The notes beneath the pieces are model-generated. The model was not told the origin of the DNA. It saw only the letters and a list, made by a program, of their open reading frames with translations, and did no database searches. Source: Thiomonas sp. X19 (GTDB taxonomy: Bacteria; Pseudomonadota; Gammaproteobacteria; Burkholderiales; Burkholderiaceae_C). Taken from it: a stretch of DNA of 64,000 nt. Shown in pieces: positions 21,189 to 29,921 of this stretch. Made by a program: the position numbers and the translations under genes. Positions within the stretch are counted from its first letter, which is position 1. Every line of letters starts with the position of its first letter. The DNA lies in assembly GCF_900089495.1 (NCBI RefSeq), contig NZ_LT605203.1, positions 4,433,944 to 4,497,943 on the forward strand. The letters are read 5' to 3'.

Positions 21189-22149
21189 GACCGGACTCCT
21201 GTTGCATGAACCGACTCTCAGCGTACCCATCGAATCGGCGCGCGTCTTGAAGATTTTTGCGGTAGCGCGCACGCGGTTCGTCCACGGGCACCGACACGTG
21301 CAGACCATCGCCGCCCGCCTGGTGCCAGTAGGCCAGCGGCGTGAGACCCGTCAGTTCGACGAACTCGCGCGTCAGGTGCGACTGGTCGCTGAACCCCGCG
21401 TCGGCCGCCACGGCTGCCAGGGGCGTTCCGCCTTCACGCAGCGCCCGCGCCGCTGCGTGAAGGCGCAGTACGCGCAGACAGGCTTTCGGCGCGATGCCCA
21501 CCGACTCGCGGAAACGCTCGATGAACTGGCGATGGCTCATCCCGCTTGCCGCAACCGCCGCGTGGACGCTGGCGAACGTCGGCAAAATCGCCAGCGCAGC
21601 GGCAATGCCGGGATGCAGCGCGTGCACAGGCGGCAGGCGCGCAAGCAGCGCGACTTCGAGAATGTGCAAGCGCGCCTGTGCGGTCGGTGCGAGCACGAGA
21701 CGTTCGTGCAAGTTGTCGGCGTCACTACCCCAGAGTTCGTTCAGGCAGGTATGCCGCCCGGCGAGTTCGTGCGCGGCCACGCCGAAGAGACTGCGCGCTG
21801 CGCCCGACCGCAGAACCGCGCCCACCGACGCGGAAAGCACGGCCGATTCACGGACGTAGAACCGTGTGCGCACACCGCCGATCAGCGCGCCGGTCAAGCG
21901 CTGCGGTGGCTGGGCGGACGAATCCGAGATCCAGAGCGGCTCGGTGCCAAGACGGAACACCAGATGCGTCGCGCCGCTTGGCAGCAAGTGCTCTCGACGG
22001 ATCGCGCTTGTGCACGAGGCATTCGTTGTCGCGCTTGCCCACAGGTAGGCGACGAACGGGCGCAACGCGGCCAGCGGCTGCCGCCGAATGGACGTGGCCG
22101 CTACTTGCGGATTCTCATCGCGTTGCGCGCCGATCATTCCTGCTCCCAT
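21178..22149 (-). CDS. AraC family transcriptional regulator
   Basis: A 323-aa regulator. An N-terminal sensing domain (PFVAYLWASATTNAS... LLPSGATHLVFRLG) is followed by a C-terminal AraC DNA-binding domain from about residue 200: ASGMSHRQFIERFRESVGIA and DAGFSDQSHLTREFVELTGL with TPLAYW. The family has two HTH motifs, both discernible. The start overlaps the methyltransferase stop by 16 nt. It likely controls the small VOC/kinase cluster, but the inducer is unknown. Confidence 0.85.
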   Translation of the reverse strand: MGAGMIGAQRDENPQVAATSIRRQPLAALRPFVAYLWASATTNASCTSAIRREHLLPSGATHLVFRLGTEPLWISDSSAQPPQRLTGALIGGVRTRFYVRESAVLSASVGAVLRSGAARSLFGVAAHELAGRHTCLNELWGSDADNLHERLVLAPTAQARLHILEVALLARLPPVHALHPGIAAALAILPTFASVHAAVAASGMSHRQFIERFRESVGIAPKACLRVLRLHAAARALREGGTPLAAVAADAGFSDQSHLTREFVELTGLTPLAYWHQAGGDGLHVSVPVDEPRARYRKNLQDARRFDGYAESRFMQQESGRDD

Positions 22150-22583
22150 CCCGATGGCGTATCAGCGTCGCGCTTGTACGTCATGCCATCGACGACGAAG
22201 CGACCGCCCGGTGCCAGTGCGGCCGCAACGCGCGGCCACCCACGCGCGCCAGCCTCGGGATGACGGCCGTCGAATGCGCCTACGCGCACCGCGACGATGA
22301 GATCGAACGGCGCTTCGCCGGGTGCCAGCACGAAGTCTTCCGCCGCTACCTGCCGGAAGGCGAGGTGTCCGGCGGCGATCGCTGCGTCCGAGGCCGCCAC
22401 CGCTTGAGCTATCGCACATGCCGAACGGTCGATGCCCAGCACCTGCCCCAGCACCACACGCTCGGCCATGGCCCGTGCGAGCGCCCCCGGGCCGCAGCCG
22501 ATTTCGAGCACACGCATGCCGGGCGCGAGTGGCAGCGTGTCGAGTATGGCCTGCAGGCGCGGGGACAGCATGTTTGCAGACAT
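22134..22583 (-). CDS. Class I SAM-dependent methyltransferase
   Basis: A 149-aa protein, short for the family. Motif I is RVLEIGCGPGALARAMAER, followed by VLGIDRSACAIAQAV (motif II acidic residue), FDLIVAVRVGAF (motif IV area) and a C-terminal LAPGGRFVVDGMTY. The fold core is complete; the substrate is unknown. It overlaps the AraC gene downstream. Confidence 0.8.
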   Translation of the reverse strand: MSANMLSPRLQAILDTLPLAPGMRVLEIGCGPGALARAMAERVVLGQVLGIDRSACAIAQAVAASDAAIAAGHLAFRQVAAEDFVLAPGEAPFDLIVAVRVGAFDGRHPEAGARGWPRVAAALAPGGRFVVDGMTYKRDADTPSGWEQE

Positions 22584-22614
22584 CGGTTCAGCCCCTTGGA
22601 TGCCGGGTCTGCAT

Positions 22615-22878
22615 TCAACCGCCCATCGGTTTAGACATGTGCTGATGCACGATCTTCCAGTCCGAGCCGGATTTGATCAGGCAGAACGCGGCGCGAACCA
22701 TGTCACGAAATGGCTTTCCATTCGATAGGGTGCCACCACACTGCAGGAGGTCATACGCAAACCCAGACTCTACGCTGGCATGGATGACGAGGTCTTCAAG
22801 CTCGAACAGCATCGTCCCCTCGACATCAGGCTGCCATTCGTCCCAACCTGCCCGATACTGGGCGTCGCTCCAGTTCAT
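22615..22878 (-). CDS. SnoaL/NTF2-like protein, probably 5'-truncated
   Basis: An 87-aa segment, MNWSDAQYRAGWDEWQPDVE... CGGTLSNGKPFRDMVRAAFC... DWKIVHQHMSKPMG, matching the C-terminal two-thirds of the NTF2-like ketosteroid-isomerase fold. The usual N-terminal helix region is missing and the reading frame runs back into the MATE gene, whose stop lies 14 bp upstream. It is probably a gene that lost its 5' end by recombination next to the MATE gene. Translation from ATG 22878 is possible but the fold would be incomplete. Confidence 0.6.
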   Translation of the reverse strand: MNWSDAQYRAGWDEWQPDVEGTMLFELEDLVIHASVESGFAYDLLQCGGTLSNGKPFRDMVRAAFCLIKSGSDWKIVHQHMSKPMGG

Positions 22879-22892
22879 CGTCAATATGTGGC

Positions 22893-24308
22893 TCACACCT
22901 TCGCCGCCTTCCACCGCCCGCGCGAGAACAGCCACAGCGTGAACACGCCGACTGCGGTCTCGGAGACGAACACGCCCCAGAACACGCCCGAATGCGCCAT
23001 CCCCAGCGGCAGCGCGAGCGCCCAGGCGAGCGGAATCTGGATCAGCCAGAAGAATACGAGGTTGATCCAGGTCGGCGTCATCGTGTCGCCCGCGCCGTTG
23101 AAGGCCTGCACCGCGACCATCCACCAGCCGTAGACGAAGTAGGAATACGCGAGGATCGAGAGCCATTCGCCGCCGATGGCGATGACGGTGGCGTCATCGG
23201 TGAAGAGGCCGATGATCGCGTCGTGCCAGACGAAGAAGGCGACCGAGACCACGAGCGTGAACGCCATGTTCATCCAGCCGATGCGCCACACCGCCGCCTC
23301 AGCGCGGCCCGGTTCGCCCGCGCCGAGGTTCTGGCCGACGAGCGTTGCGGCGGCGTTGGACATGCCCCAGGCCGGCATCAGGGTGAACATCATCACCCGC
23401 ATGGCGATGGTCGCGCCCGCCACGGCCTCGGTCGAAACGCTGGCGAGGATGCGCATGAGGAAGACCCACGCGGTCATCGCGACGATCATCTGGCCGATGC
23501 CGCCGAGCGAGGTGTGCACGATCTGCGCCAGCGTACCCAGGTCTAGCCGCAGGTGGCGGCGCAGCACGCGCAGGTGCTCACTGCCGCGCGCGAGAATCCA
23601 GAGCTGCATCAGCACGCCCGCGCCGCGCCCGAGATTTGTTGCGATCGCCGCCCCCTCGATGCTCATGGCGGGAATCGGCCCCCAGCCGAAGATGAGCAGG
23701 GGGTCGAGCACGATGTTGAGCGCGTTCGCCACCCACAGCACCCGCATCGCCGCTGCCGCGTCGCCCGCGCCACGGAAGATCGCGTTGATGACGAACAGCA
23801 GCAGGATGACCGCGTTGCCGCCGAGCATCCATTGCGTGTAGCGGTAGCCGTGTTCTATGGCCCAGGCATCCGCGCCCATCAGGCGCAGCAGATCCTGCGC
23901 CCAGACGATGCCGATCACCGCAAAGGGCAGTGACACCGCCACCGCAACAACGACGGCCTGCACTGCCGACAGCGCTGCCTCCTCGCCGCGCTGTTCGCCC
24001 ACGCGCCGCGCGACGATGGCGGTGACCGCCATCGCCAGCCCCATCGCGATCGAGTACAGAAGGAAGAGGTAAGTCTCAGTCAGCCCGACCGTGGCCACCA
24101 CCGACGCACCGAGCTTGGCGACGAAGAAGATGTCGACGACCGCGAAGGTCGATTCGAACACCAGCTCCAGCATCATCGGGATGGCGAGCAGGAACACTGC
24201 GCGCTTCAACGGAATGCGCGTGTAATCGGCGTTGCTGCCGCGCAGCGCGGCGCGCAGATCGGCCCAGAATGAGGGCGTGGCCGCATGCGCCATGCCGGTG
24301 GCGTTCAT
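22893..24308 (-). CDS. MATE family multidrug efflux transporter
   Basis: A 471-aa inner-membrane protein with about 12 hydrophobic segments in the two-bundle MATE arrangement. It has IPMMLELVFESTFAVVDIFF at the start of bundle one, GLAMAVTAIVARRVGEQRGE, and in the second half AWGMSNAAATLVGQNLGAGE. MATE proteins export cationic drugs or metabolites using Na+ or H+. It is transcribed toward the truncated SnoaL gene and separated from the DUF1428 gene by about 60 bp. Confidence 0.92.
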   Translation of the reverse strand: MNATGMAHAATPSFWADLRAALRGSNADYTRIPLKRAVFLLAIPMMLELVFESTFAVVDIFFVAKLGASVVATVGLTETYLFLLYSIAMGLAMAVTAIVARRVGEQRGEEAALSAVQAVVVAVAVSLPFAVIGIVWAQDLLRLMGADAWAIEHGYRYTQWMLGGNAVILLLFVINAIFRGAGDAAAAMRVLWVANALNIVLDPLLIFGWGPIPAMSIEGAAIATNLGRGAGVLMQLWILARGSEHLRVLRRHLRLDLGTLAQIVHTSLGGIGQMIVAMTAWVFLMRILASVSTEAVAGATIAMRVMMFTLMPAWGMSNAAATLVGQNLGAGEPGRAEAAVWRIGWMNMAFTLVVSVAFFVWHDAIIGLFTDDATVIAIGGEWLSILAYSYFVYGWWMVAVQAFNGAGDTMTPTWINLVFFWLIQIPLAWALALPLGMAHSGVFWGVFVSETAVGVFTLWLFSRGRWKAAKV

Positions 24309-24371
24309 GCTGGCATCCCCAGATATCGATGAGCATACGGCAGCCGCCCGACGCGGTGCGAAGCGTGCAGA

Positions 24372-24779
24372 TCAAGCCCCATACGAGCAGTCCAGCATCG
24401 GCAGGAACCCCCCGGCGATCAGGCGCGTGCCATCAAAGACCGGGGGCTGATCGTCGAACTGCATGCGTGGGTCGGCGGTCACCTTGGCCATGCCTTCATC
24501 GCGGCTACGCTTGTCCGGCCACTCGACCCAGGACAGCGCTACGGCTTCATCCGGTTTCGCGCCAGCAGCAGCACGAAAGCTGGGATAACACTCCGACGAC
24601 AGTCGAACCGTCGCCCCGTGATACGTCGCGGCCTCCGGCCCTGCTTCGTCCAACCAGCTCTCGACCACGCGCAGCGCGCCGTGCTCGCGTACCACCTCTG
24701 CTGAGATCTGTGCGAGTGCCTCGTACCGCGCCCGATGGGCGCATGGTACCGGGGTCAGGTAGCAGTCGATGTAGTTCAT
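24372..24779 (-). CDS. DUF1428 family protein (YbaA-like)
   Basis: A 135-aa protein beginning MNYIDCYLTPVPCAHRARYE, with VALSWVEWPDKRSRDEGMAK and a C-terminal FDGTRLIAGGFLPMLD, diagnostic of the DUF1428/YbaA family (ferredoxin-like fold, function unknown). It lies 13 bp downstream of the cupin gene on the same strand. Confidence 0.85.
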   Translation of the reverse strand: MNYIDCYLTPVPCAHRARYEALAQISAEVVREHGALRVVESWLDEAGPEAATYHGATVRLSSECYPSFRAAAGAKPDEAVALSWVEWPDKRSRDEGMAKVTADPRMQFDDQPPVFDGTRLIAGGFLPMLDCSYGA

Positions 24780-24792
24780 GTATTGCCTCTAG

Positions 24793-25269
24793 CTAGCGGT
24801 GGGGCTCGTCATAGGGGTTGCTGGCGGGTTGACCACGAAGATCGAACCAGAGGTCGTCAGGCTCCGAACGATCGCGAAGACAAATCCGGCCGTGATCTGG
24901 ATACGTCATGCGATCTACCTTTGCGCGAGTCCCAACCACCAAGCAACGCGTCGGTGTATCGCTGCGATTGACCAGACAGTGCCCTACAGATTCGCCAGCG
25001 CGAAATGTCGCCGCGTCCCCCGCGTGAAGCACGGTCTCAGTCTCTCCCTCGATCAGCGATACCTCACCTTCAAGCACGAAGACGAGTTCGTCCTCGGCAC
25101 TGTGCCAGTGCTTGAGCGAAGAACGGGAGCCAGGCATCAAGATCTCAATGCACGCCCCAAACTGCGTCAACCCACCGGCTTCGCTGATCCAGTGAGTGCG
25201 TGCTTGGCCGAGAATGTCGTCGGAGAGGCGATCTTCCACGGGGCACTCTTCCAGTCTCCATGCGGGCAT
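24793..25269 (-). CDS. Cupin domain protein
   Basis: A 158-aa cupin. The metal-binding motif 1 is seen in LKHWHSAEDELVFVLEGEVSL and motif 2 in FRAGESVGHCLVNRSDTPTR. Such proteins bind a divalent metal and serve as isomerases, dioxygenases or sensors; this one is unassigned. ATG 25269 has AAGGACA upstream. The frame extends upstream into the end of IS21-A, so those extra residues would be of IS origin. Confidence 0.82.
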   Translation of the reverse strand: MPAWRLEECPVEDRLSDDILGQARTHWISEAGGLTQFGACIEILMPGSRSSLKHWHSAEDELVFVLEGEVSLIEGETETVLHAGDAATFRAGESVGHCLVNRSDTPTRCLVVGTRAKVDRMTYPDHGRICLRDRSEPDDLWFDLRGQPASNPYDEPHR

Positions 25270-25350
25270 CTTGCTGTCCTTGTCGTTACTCTCGTGCCGG
25301 TGCATATTCGAGCGCGACGATGCCGCACGCGAAGGGCGTCGCCTGTTGGC

Positions 25351-25405
25351 GCCGACCGAAAACTGAGCCACTTATGAGGGTAGTGCCGACCCAAAACTGA
25401 GCCAG
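25351..25405 (+). repeat. Terminal direct repeats of IS21-A
   Basis: GCCGACCGAAAACTGAGCCA (25351) and GCCGACCCAAAACTGAGCCA (25385) are direct repeats 34 bp apart, differing at one base, immediately left of istA. Multiple end repeats of this kind are the transposase-binding sites of IS21-family elements. Confidence 0.8.
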
Positions 25406-25460
25406 GTGAACGACCTACTCTGCTGCTTTTTTGAGCAGCAGAGGACCAGGAGTGATCACC

Positions 25461-27005
25461 ATGGACATGATTGGCAGGATCCGGCATTTGCATGCCCGGA
25501 AGAACAAATCGGAGCGCGAGATTGCGCGCATGACAGGGCTCTCGCGCAACACGGTTGCGAAGTGGTTGCACGGCGAGGTGGACGGCCCACCGAAGTACCG
25601 GCGCGGAGAGCAGCCCAACAAGCTCACGGCGTTCCACGACGCGCTCAGGCAAGCGTTGAAGGCCGACGCGCGGCGGCCCAAACACGAGCGGCGCACGGCC
25701 AAAGCGCTGTACGCCGAGATCAGGCGCGCGGGCTATGAGGGTGGCTACACGCGGGTGACCGACTTCATCCGGGCGTGGCGCCAGGGCGAAGGCCAGGGGT
25801 CTGCGGTCAACGCTTTTGTGCCGCTGGCCTTCGAGCTGGGCGAAGCCTTCCAGTTCGACTGGAGCGAGGAAGGCATGGTGATTGGCGGCATCTACTACCG
25901 GGTGCAGGTCTCCCACATGAAGCTGTGCGCCAGTCGGGCCTTCTGGCTGGTGGCCTACCCCAGCCAGGGCCACGAGATGCTGTTCGATGCCCACACCCGG
26001 TCGTTCGCGGCGCTCGGCGGCGTGGCGCGCCGGGGCATCTATGACAACATGAAGACGGCCGTTGACAAGGTCAAGAAAGGCAAGGGACGCATCGTCAACG
26101 AGCGCTTTGCCACCATGTGCGCGCACTACCTGTACGACCCGGACTTCTGCAACGTGGCCAGTGGCTGGGAGAAAGGGGTGGTGGAGAAGAACGTGCAGGA
26201 CAGCCGTCGGCGCATCTGGACCTGCGCGGCCAAGATCAAGTTCGGCAGCTTCAGCGAACTCAACGCCTGGCTGGGCCAGCGCTGCCGCGCGTTGTGGGAC
26301 GAGGTGCGCCACCCCGAGCACACCCAGTTCAGCGTGGCCGAGATGCTCGAACACGAGCGCGCGCACCTCATGCCCATGCCGGTGCCGTTCGATGGCTACG
26401 TCGAGAAACCCGCGCGGGTCTCCAGCACCTGTCTGGTGTCGGTGGCGCGCAACCGCTACTCGGTGCCGTGCGAGCTGTTCGGCAAGCTGGTCAGCACGCG
26501 GCTGTACCCGGCCAGCGTGGTGGTCGTGGCCGACGACAGGATCGTGGCGCGCCACGACCGGCTGAGCAATGCTGGCGAGACCCGGTATGACTGGCAGCAC
26601 TACATCCCGCTGCTGCAGAGGAAGCCCGGCGCACTGAGGAACGGCGCGCCGTTTGCCGACATGCCCGAGCCTCTGCAGCGGCTGCGCAACCCGGGCGGCG
26701 ACCGTGTGATGGCGCAGGTGCTGGCCATCGTGCTCAGTGCCGGGCTGGACGCGGTGCTGGTGGCGGTGGAGTTGGCACTGGAGACCGGGCCGCCGGGCAA
26801 AGTCAGCGTGGAGCATGTGGTCAATGTGCTCGGGCGGTTGAACGCGGTGCCGGTGCCGCCGACGGCGGCCACGCCGTTGCAGGCGTCGACACCGCCGCGG
26901 GCCAACACAGCGCGCTATGACAGCCTGCGTACGGGCGGCGCCGAGCCCGCCACTGCGGACGTCGCCATCGACACCACCGAGGGGGCCGGCCATGACGCAG
27001 CGTGA
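25461..27005 (+). CDS. istA: IS21-family transposase IstA (element A)
   Basis: A 514-aa IS21 transposase. The N-terminal HTH reads KNKSEREIARMTGLSRNTVA. The DDE core has Asp in EAFQFDWSEEGMVIGG, Asp in RGIYDNMKTAVDKVKKGKG and Glu in WEKGVVEKNVQDSRRRIW. The C-terminal Mu-type domain holds VSVARNRYSVPCELFGKLV. ATG 25461 follows AGGAG at 8 nt. Its 3' end overlaps istB by 14 nt, the normal coupling. The protein is intact although its helper istB is destroyed. Confidence 0.92.
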   Translation: MDMIGRIRHLHARKNKSEREIARMTGLSRNTVAKWLHGEVDGPPKYRRGEQPNKLTAFHDALRQALKADARRPKHERRTAKALYAEIRRAGYEGGYTRVTDFIRAWRQGEGQGSAVNAFVPLAFELGEAFQFDWSEEGMVIGGIYYRVQVSHMKLCASRAFWLVAYPSQGHEMLFDAHTRSFAALGGVARRGIYDNMKTAVDKVKKGKGRIVNERFATMCAHYLYDPDFCNVASGWEKGVVEKNVQDSRRRIWTCAAKIKFGSFSELNAWLGQRCRALWDEVRHPEHTQFSVAEMLEHERAHLMPMPVPFDGYVEKPARVSSTCLVSVARNRYSVPCELFGKLVSTRLYPASVVVVADDRIVARHDRLSNAGETRYDWQHYIPLLQRKPGALRNGAPFADMPEPLQRLRNPGGDRVMAQVLAIVLSAGLDAVLVAVELALETGPPGKVSVEHVVNVLGRLNAVPVPPTAATPLQASTPPRANTARYDSLRTGGAEPATADVAIDTTEGAGHDAA

Positions 27006-27327
27006 CGTGACGGTCGAGCTCAAACAGCTGCGCCTGCACGGCATGGCCGGCGCCTGGGCCGATCTGGTCGAGCAAGGCGGCGGCGAGGCAGGCGGTGTGG
27101 GCATCGAGTCCTCACGCTGGCTGATCGAGCATCTGTTGCAGGCCGAAGGCACCGATCGTGCGATGCGCTCGGTCAGTCACCAGATGCACGCGGCGAAGTT
27201 CCCGGTGCACCGCGACATGGCGGGCTTTGACTTCGAGGTCTCGCCGGTGGACCGCAAGCTAGTGGAGACTCTGGCCACCACGGCCTTCACTGAGGAGGCG
27301 CACAACGTGGTGCTGGTGGGCGGGCCC
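26992..27327 (+). pseudogene. istB: istB (element A), 5' part, interrupted at Walker A
   Basis: This is the N-terminus of the IS21 helper ATPase: MTQRDVTVELKQLRLHGMAG... SRWLIEHLLQAEGTDRAMRS... EAHNVVLVGGP. Here it should continue GTGKTHLA, the P-loop. Instead, after the GGP codons, the sequence changes to that of the serine-recombinase element and the frame stops at 27342. The missing P-loop is found at 29922 on the far side of the insert. Confidence 0.88.
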
Positions 27328-27358
27328 GATCACGCGACATGATGCTCACCTCACCACG

Positions 27359-29431
27359 TTATTGAAGTTCAAGAGAAATCTGTCGAGGATCGTCTGGGAG
27401 CGGACGCACGCCAGGCGATGAGACCGATGCGCGGACCTCGGGACGCTGTAAATCGGCGGCCTTGATGGCCCAAGGCGCGCCCTTGCAGGCCTGCGTGGCG
27501 GGAAGTGTAGCGACGCTGATCATGCGCAGCACCGTCATCTTGCTCGTCCCGAGCGCTTCAGCGGCTTGCTCCAGAGTCAACTCACCACGCGCTTCGCGCT
27601 CTCCATTTTGGTAGACCGCAATGTGGTGGTCGCCGCGGAACGAACGCACCCGCATTTCCGTCCAGGTATGCCCTTTGCCAGTCCGGTGGCCGAGACGATT
27701 CAGCAACGAGGCGATGCCAGCGTCACCCAACTGGCGTGCGAGCTGCACGATCAGAACCTGGACCCCAACATCGGTGGTCCAGCGGTGCTGTCCCGTGCGG
27801 TTCTTCACCACGCTCAATTCGGTGTGGTCGCCTCCCTGCCAATGCATGACGAGTTCGATGCGCGCCTCGTCCACGCGCGCCACGATCTCCCTGATCACGC
27901 AGCGCAGGATGCGCTTGCGCACGGCGTTGCTGGCCGAAGGATGGGACCACACCCGCGGCAAGTCGGTGCCCAGGGCCATGAGGTCGTCGCGCTGCTGTGG
28001 CGTCAGGCTCCATTCGGTCACGGTCTGCAGCGTCTTGATCTCCGCCTCGCGCCGGGTAACCTCGGAGAGGCGCTCGTTCCAGCGCCGCTCAAGTTCGGCG
28101 GCCACCAGTCGATTGCCGGGGTCAACGGCGTCGAACTGCCGCTGCGCACGCGCCGCCTCAAAGCGCGCCTGCTCCAACGCGAGTTCGAGCTGGCGCCGCG
28201 TCGCGTGCTCATCGTTGGCATGGTGCTCGATGGCACGCAGTGCGGCCTGCACCCCAAGCGGCAGCAGCACGCTCAGCACTTCGCCGGAGACGGCCTCGTC
28301 CACGCGCAGCGAGCCGAAAGAAATGCATCCAGGCACCGCGCCATGATTGATCGCGGCCCCCTTGCAGTGATAGCGGGCGATGGTGCCGTCGCTGCCGCTG
28401 TAGGCGACGTGCAGCTTGCGACCACAGTGCGCGCATCGCAGCAACCCGGCCAGCAATGCCTCTCCGCGCCGGGGTGCGCCGCGCGCCATGCTGCCGCGCA
28501 TGTTGGTGTTGTCGGCGATCACGCGCTGGTTGTGCTCATAGGTCGGCCAATCAATGTACCCCTCGTGGTGCTCCTGGATCAAGACCTGCCAGTGCTCCTG
28601 GGCACGACGATGGCCGTGCACGACGCGCTTGCGGCCGGCTTCGATCCGGACGCGTGTCTCGGTGCGGCCAAACGCATAGGCGCCGGCATAGACGGGATTG
28701 GTGAGAATCTTGAGCACCGCGTTATAGACCGGCAGACGCCAGATCACGCAGCGCCGGCCGTTCTCGTAGACCGCCGAGGGCAGATCAATGCGCTCTTGTC
28801 GGAACCACAGCAGCGCCTGGCGCACGCTGCCGGCCTGTGCGAATCGACGGAACACGGCCGCGATCGCTTCGCGGATGCGCAGATCGGCGTCGCGTTCAAT
28901 CCGGTCGCCCTCGCTGCGCACATAGCCGATCGCCACCGTCGTGTGCAGATCACCCCGCGCCGCCTTGAGCTTGAGGGCTTCGACGGATCGTTGGCGAAGG
29001 AGGGACAACTCCATCTCCGACATCGTGCCCTTCATGCCCAGCAGCAACCGGTCGTTGACGCTGCGTGGATCATAAATGCCGTCTTCGTCGACGATGAGGC
29101 TGCCCACCAGTGCGCAGAATTCCAGCAGCGTGTGCCAGTCGCGACCGTTGCGTGCCAGGCGCGATGCCTCAATGGACACCACGGCGCCGACCTGGCCGCT
29201 GCAGATCGCCGCCAGCAGTCGCTCAAAGCCTGGCCGTGCGACGCCGCCGGCGGACACACCGAGGTCGTCGTCGATGACCACGACCTCGGTCCAACCGAGC
29301 GCGCGTGCCCGATCGGCCAGGGCGTATTGGCGCCGGCGACTCTCATGGTTGTGGCGCAACTGATCGGCTGTGGACTGGCGCACGTACACGTAGGCGCCAC
29401 GCGCCAAGTGCTCAGGGTTGATCTTGTTCAT
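27359..29431 (-). CDS. Large serine recombinase (recombinase family protein)
   Basis: A 690-aa site-specific recombinase. The N-terminal resolvase domain has the nucleophile serine in AYVYVRQSTADQ (about residue 20), plus VVVIDDDLGVSAGGVARPGF and SRLARNGRDWHTLLEF. It is followed by the recombinase domain (ILTNPVYAGAYAFGRTE), a zinc-ribbon (LLRCAHCGRKLHVAYSG) and a long coiled-coil. A C-terminal HTH (TLEQAAEALGTSKMTVLRMI) with a PWAIKAADL wing resembles an excisionase/MerR-type DNA-binding fold. The start after GGAGG at 29431 is preferred over the longer frame to 29452. It overlaps the 66-aa ORF by 20 nt. Confidence 0.9.
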   Translation of the reverse strand: MNKINPEHLARGAYVYVRQSTADQLRHNHESRRRQYALADRARALGWTEVVVIDDDLGVSAGGVARPGFERLLAAICSGQVGAVVSIEASRLARNGRDWHTLLEFCALVGSLIVDEDGIYDPRSVNDRLLLGMKGTMSEMELSLLRQRSVEALKLKAARGDLHTTVAIGYVRSEGDRIERDADLRIREAIAAVFRRFAQAGSVRQALLWFRQERIDLPSAVYENGRRCVIWRLPVYNAVLKILTNPVYAGAYAFGRTETRVRIEAGRKRVVHGHRRAQEHWQVLIQEHHEGYIDWPTYEHNQRVIADNTNMRGSMARGAPRRGEALLAGLLRCAHCGRKLHVAYSGSDGTIARYHCKGAAINHGAVPGCISFGSLRVDEAVSGEVLSVLLPLGVQAALRAIEHHANDEHATRRQLELALEQARFEAARAQRQFDAVDPGNRLVAAELERRWNERLSEVTRREAEIKTLQTVTEWSLTPQQRDDLMALGTDLPRVWSHPSASNAVRKRILRCVIREIVARVDEARIELVMHWQGGDHTELSVVKNRTGQHRWTTDVGVQVLIVQLARQLGDAGIASLLNRLGHRTGKGHTWTEMRVRSFRGDHHIAVYQNGEREARGELTLEQAAEALGTSKMTVLRMISVATLPATQACKGAPWAIKAADLQRPEVRASVSSPGVRPLPDDPRQISLELQ

Positions 29432-29612
29432 CGTCATCCTCCATGTGTTCAACGACGTCGGACTGACTTGCCACCTGCCACAGGAGTTGGCTCAGCAGTT
29501 CGACGAGGTCGTCGTGACGCTGCTGCAATCGCGTCAGTGGTGCTGGCGCCGTTGCGGCGTCGAACAGGTCGGCTTGCACGAGCGGGATCGCTCGCGGCGG
29601 GGTTGGCTTCAT
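29412..29612 (-). CDS. Small accessory ORF of the serine recombinase element
   Basis: 66 aa: an N-terminal MKPTPPRAIPLVQADLFD, then a helical stretch LTRLQQRHDDLVELLSQLLW and an acidic tail (EHMEDDDEQDQ). GGAGG lies just before the ATG at 29612. Its 3' end overlaps the recombinase start by 20 nt, so it is translationally coupled. No known family is recognised. A role as a helper or regulator of recombination is only a guess from position and size. Confidence 0.6.
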   Translation of the reverse strand: MKPTPPRAIPLVQADLFDAATAPAPLTRLQQRHDDLVELLSQLLWQVASQSDVVEHMEDDDEQDQP

Positions 29613-29883
29613 CGACGCCTCCGTGTGCCTGGGAAATGGTCGATGAACATAGGACTGCGTCGAGTTCGCCTCGCAGCGCAAGCAGGCAGCGCAGCAACAT
29701 CCGCGGAGGCCAGTGCGTGGGCACATCGCCGGCCGCAGGTAGTGTCATCCACTGCGGTAGATGCGCCCTCGTGCCGTCGGGCTGACGGACAATCAGGAAG
29801 TCTTCGGTTCCATGCCTGACTCGGCCGAGCACCTCAACTTCATGACCCGTCCGGGGATGGAACGGATAGTTGATGCGAGCCAG
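29449..29883 (-). CDS. DUF5372-like protein of the serine recombinase element
   Basis: The frame reads INYPFHPRTGHEVEVLGRVR and then HGTEDFLIVRQPDGTRAHLP, followed by QWMTLPAAG. This resembles the short DUF5372 proteins that accompany recombinases in similar elements. Conserved coding extends upstream of the GTG at 29832, but no ATG, GTG or TTG is seen before the element edge; the limit used is an in-frame CTG. Translation may begin at a non-standard codon. The C-terminal third overlaps the 66-aa ORF and is low-complexity. Confidence 0.5.
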   Translation of the reverse strand: MARINYPFHPRTGHEVEVLGRVRHGTEDFLIVRQPDGTRAHLPQWMTLPAAGDVPTHWPPRMLLRCLLALRGELDAVLCSSTISQAHGGVDEANPAASDPARASRPVRRRNGASTTDAIAAASRRPRRTAEPTPVAGGKSVRRR

Positions 29884-29921
29884 CTCGACGAGCTGTTCGC
29901 GGGCAGTATGTGACTGCTTCG

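Noticed and set aside
27566..29785. Very long plus-strand open frame (739 codons)
   Set aside because: It is the antisense of the large serine recombinase, which has clear catalytic and zinc-ribbon motifs; the plus frame shows none.
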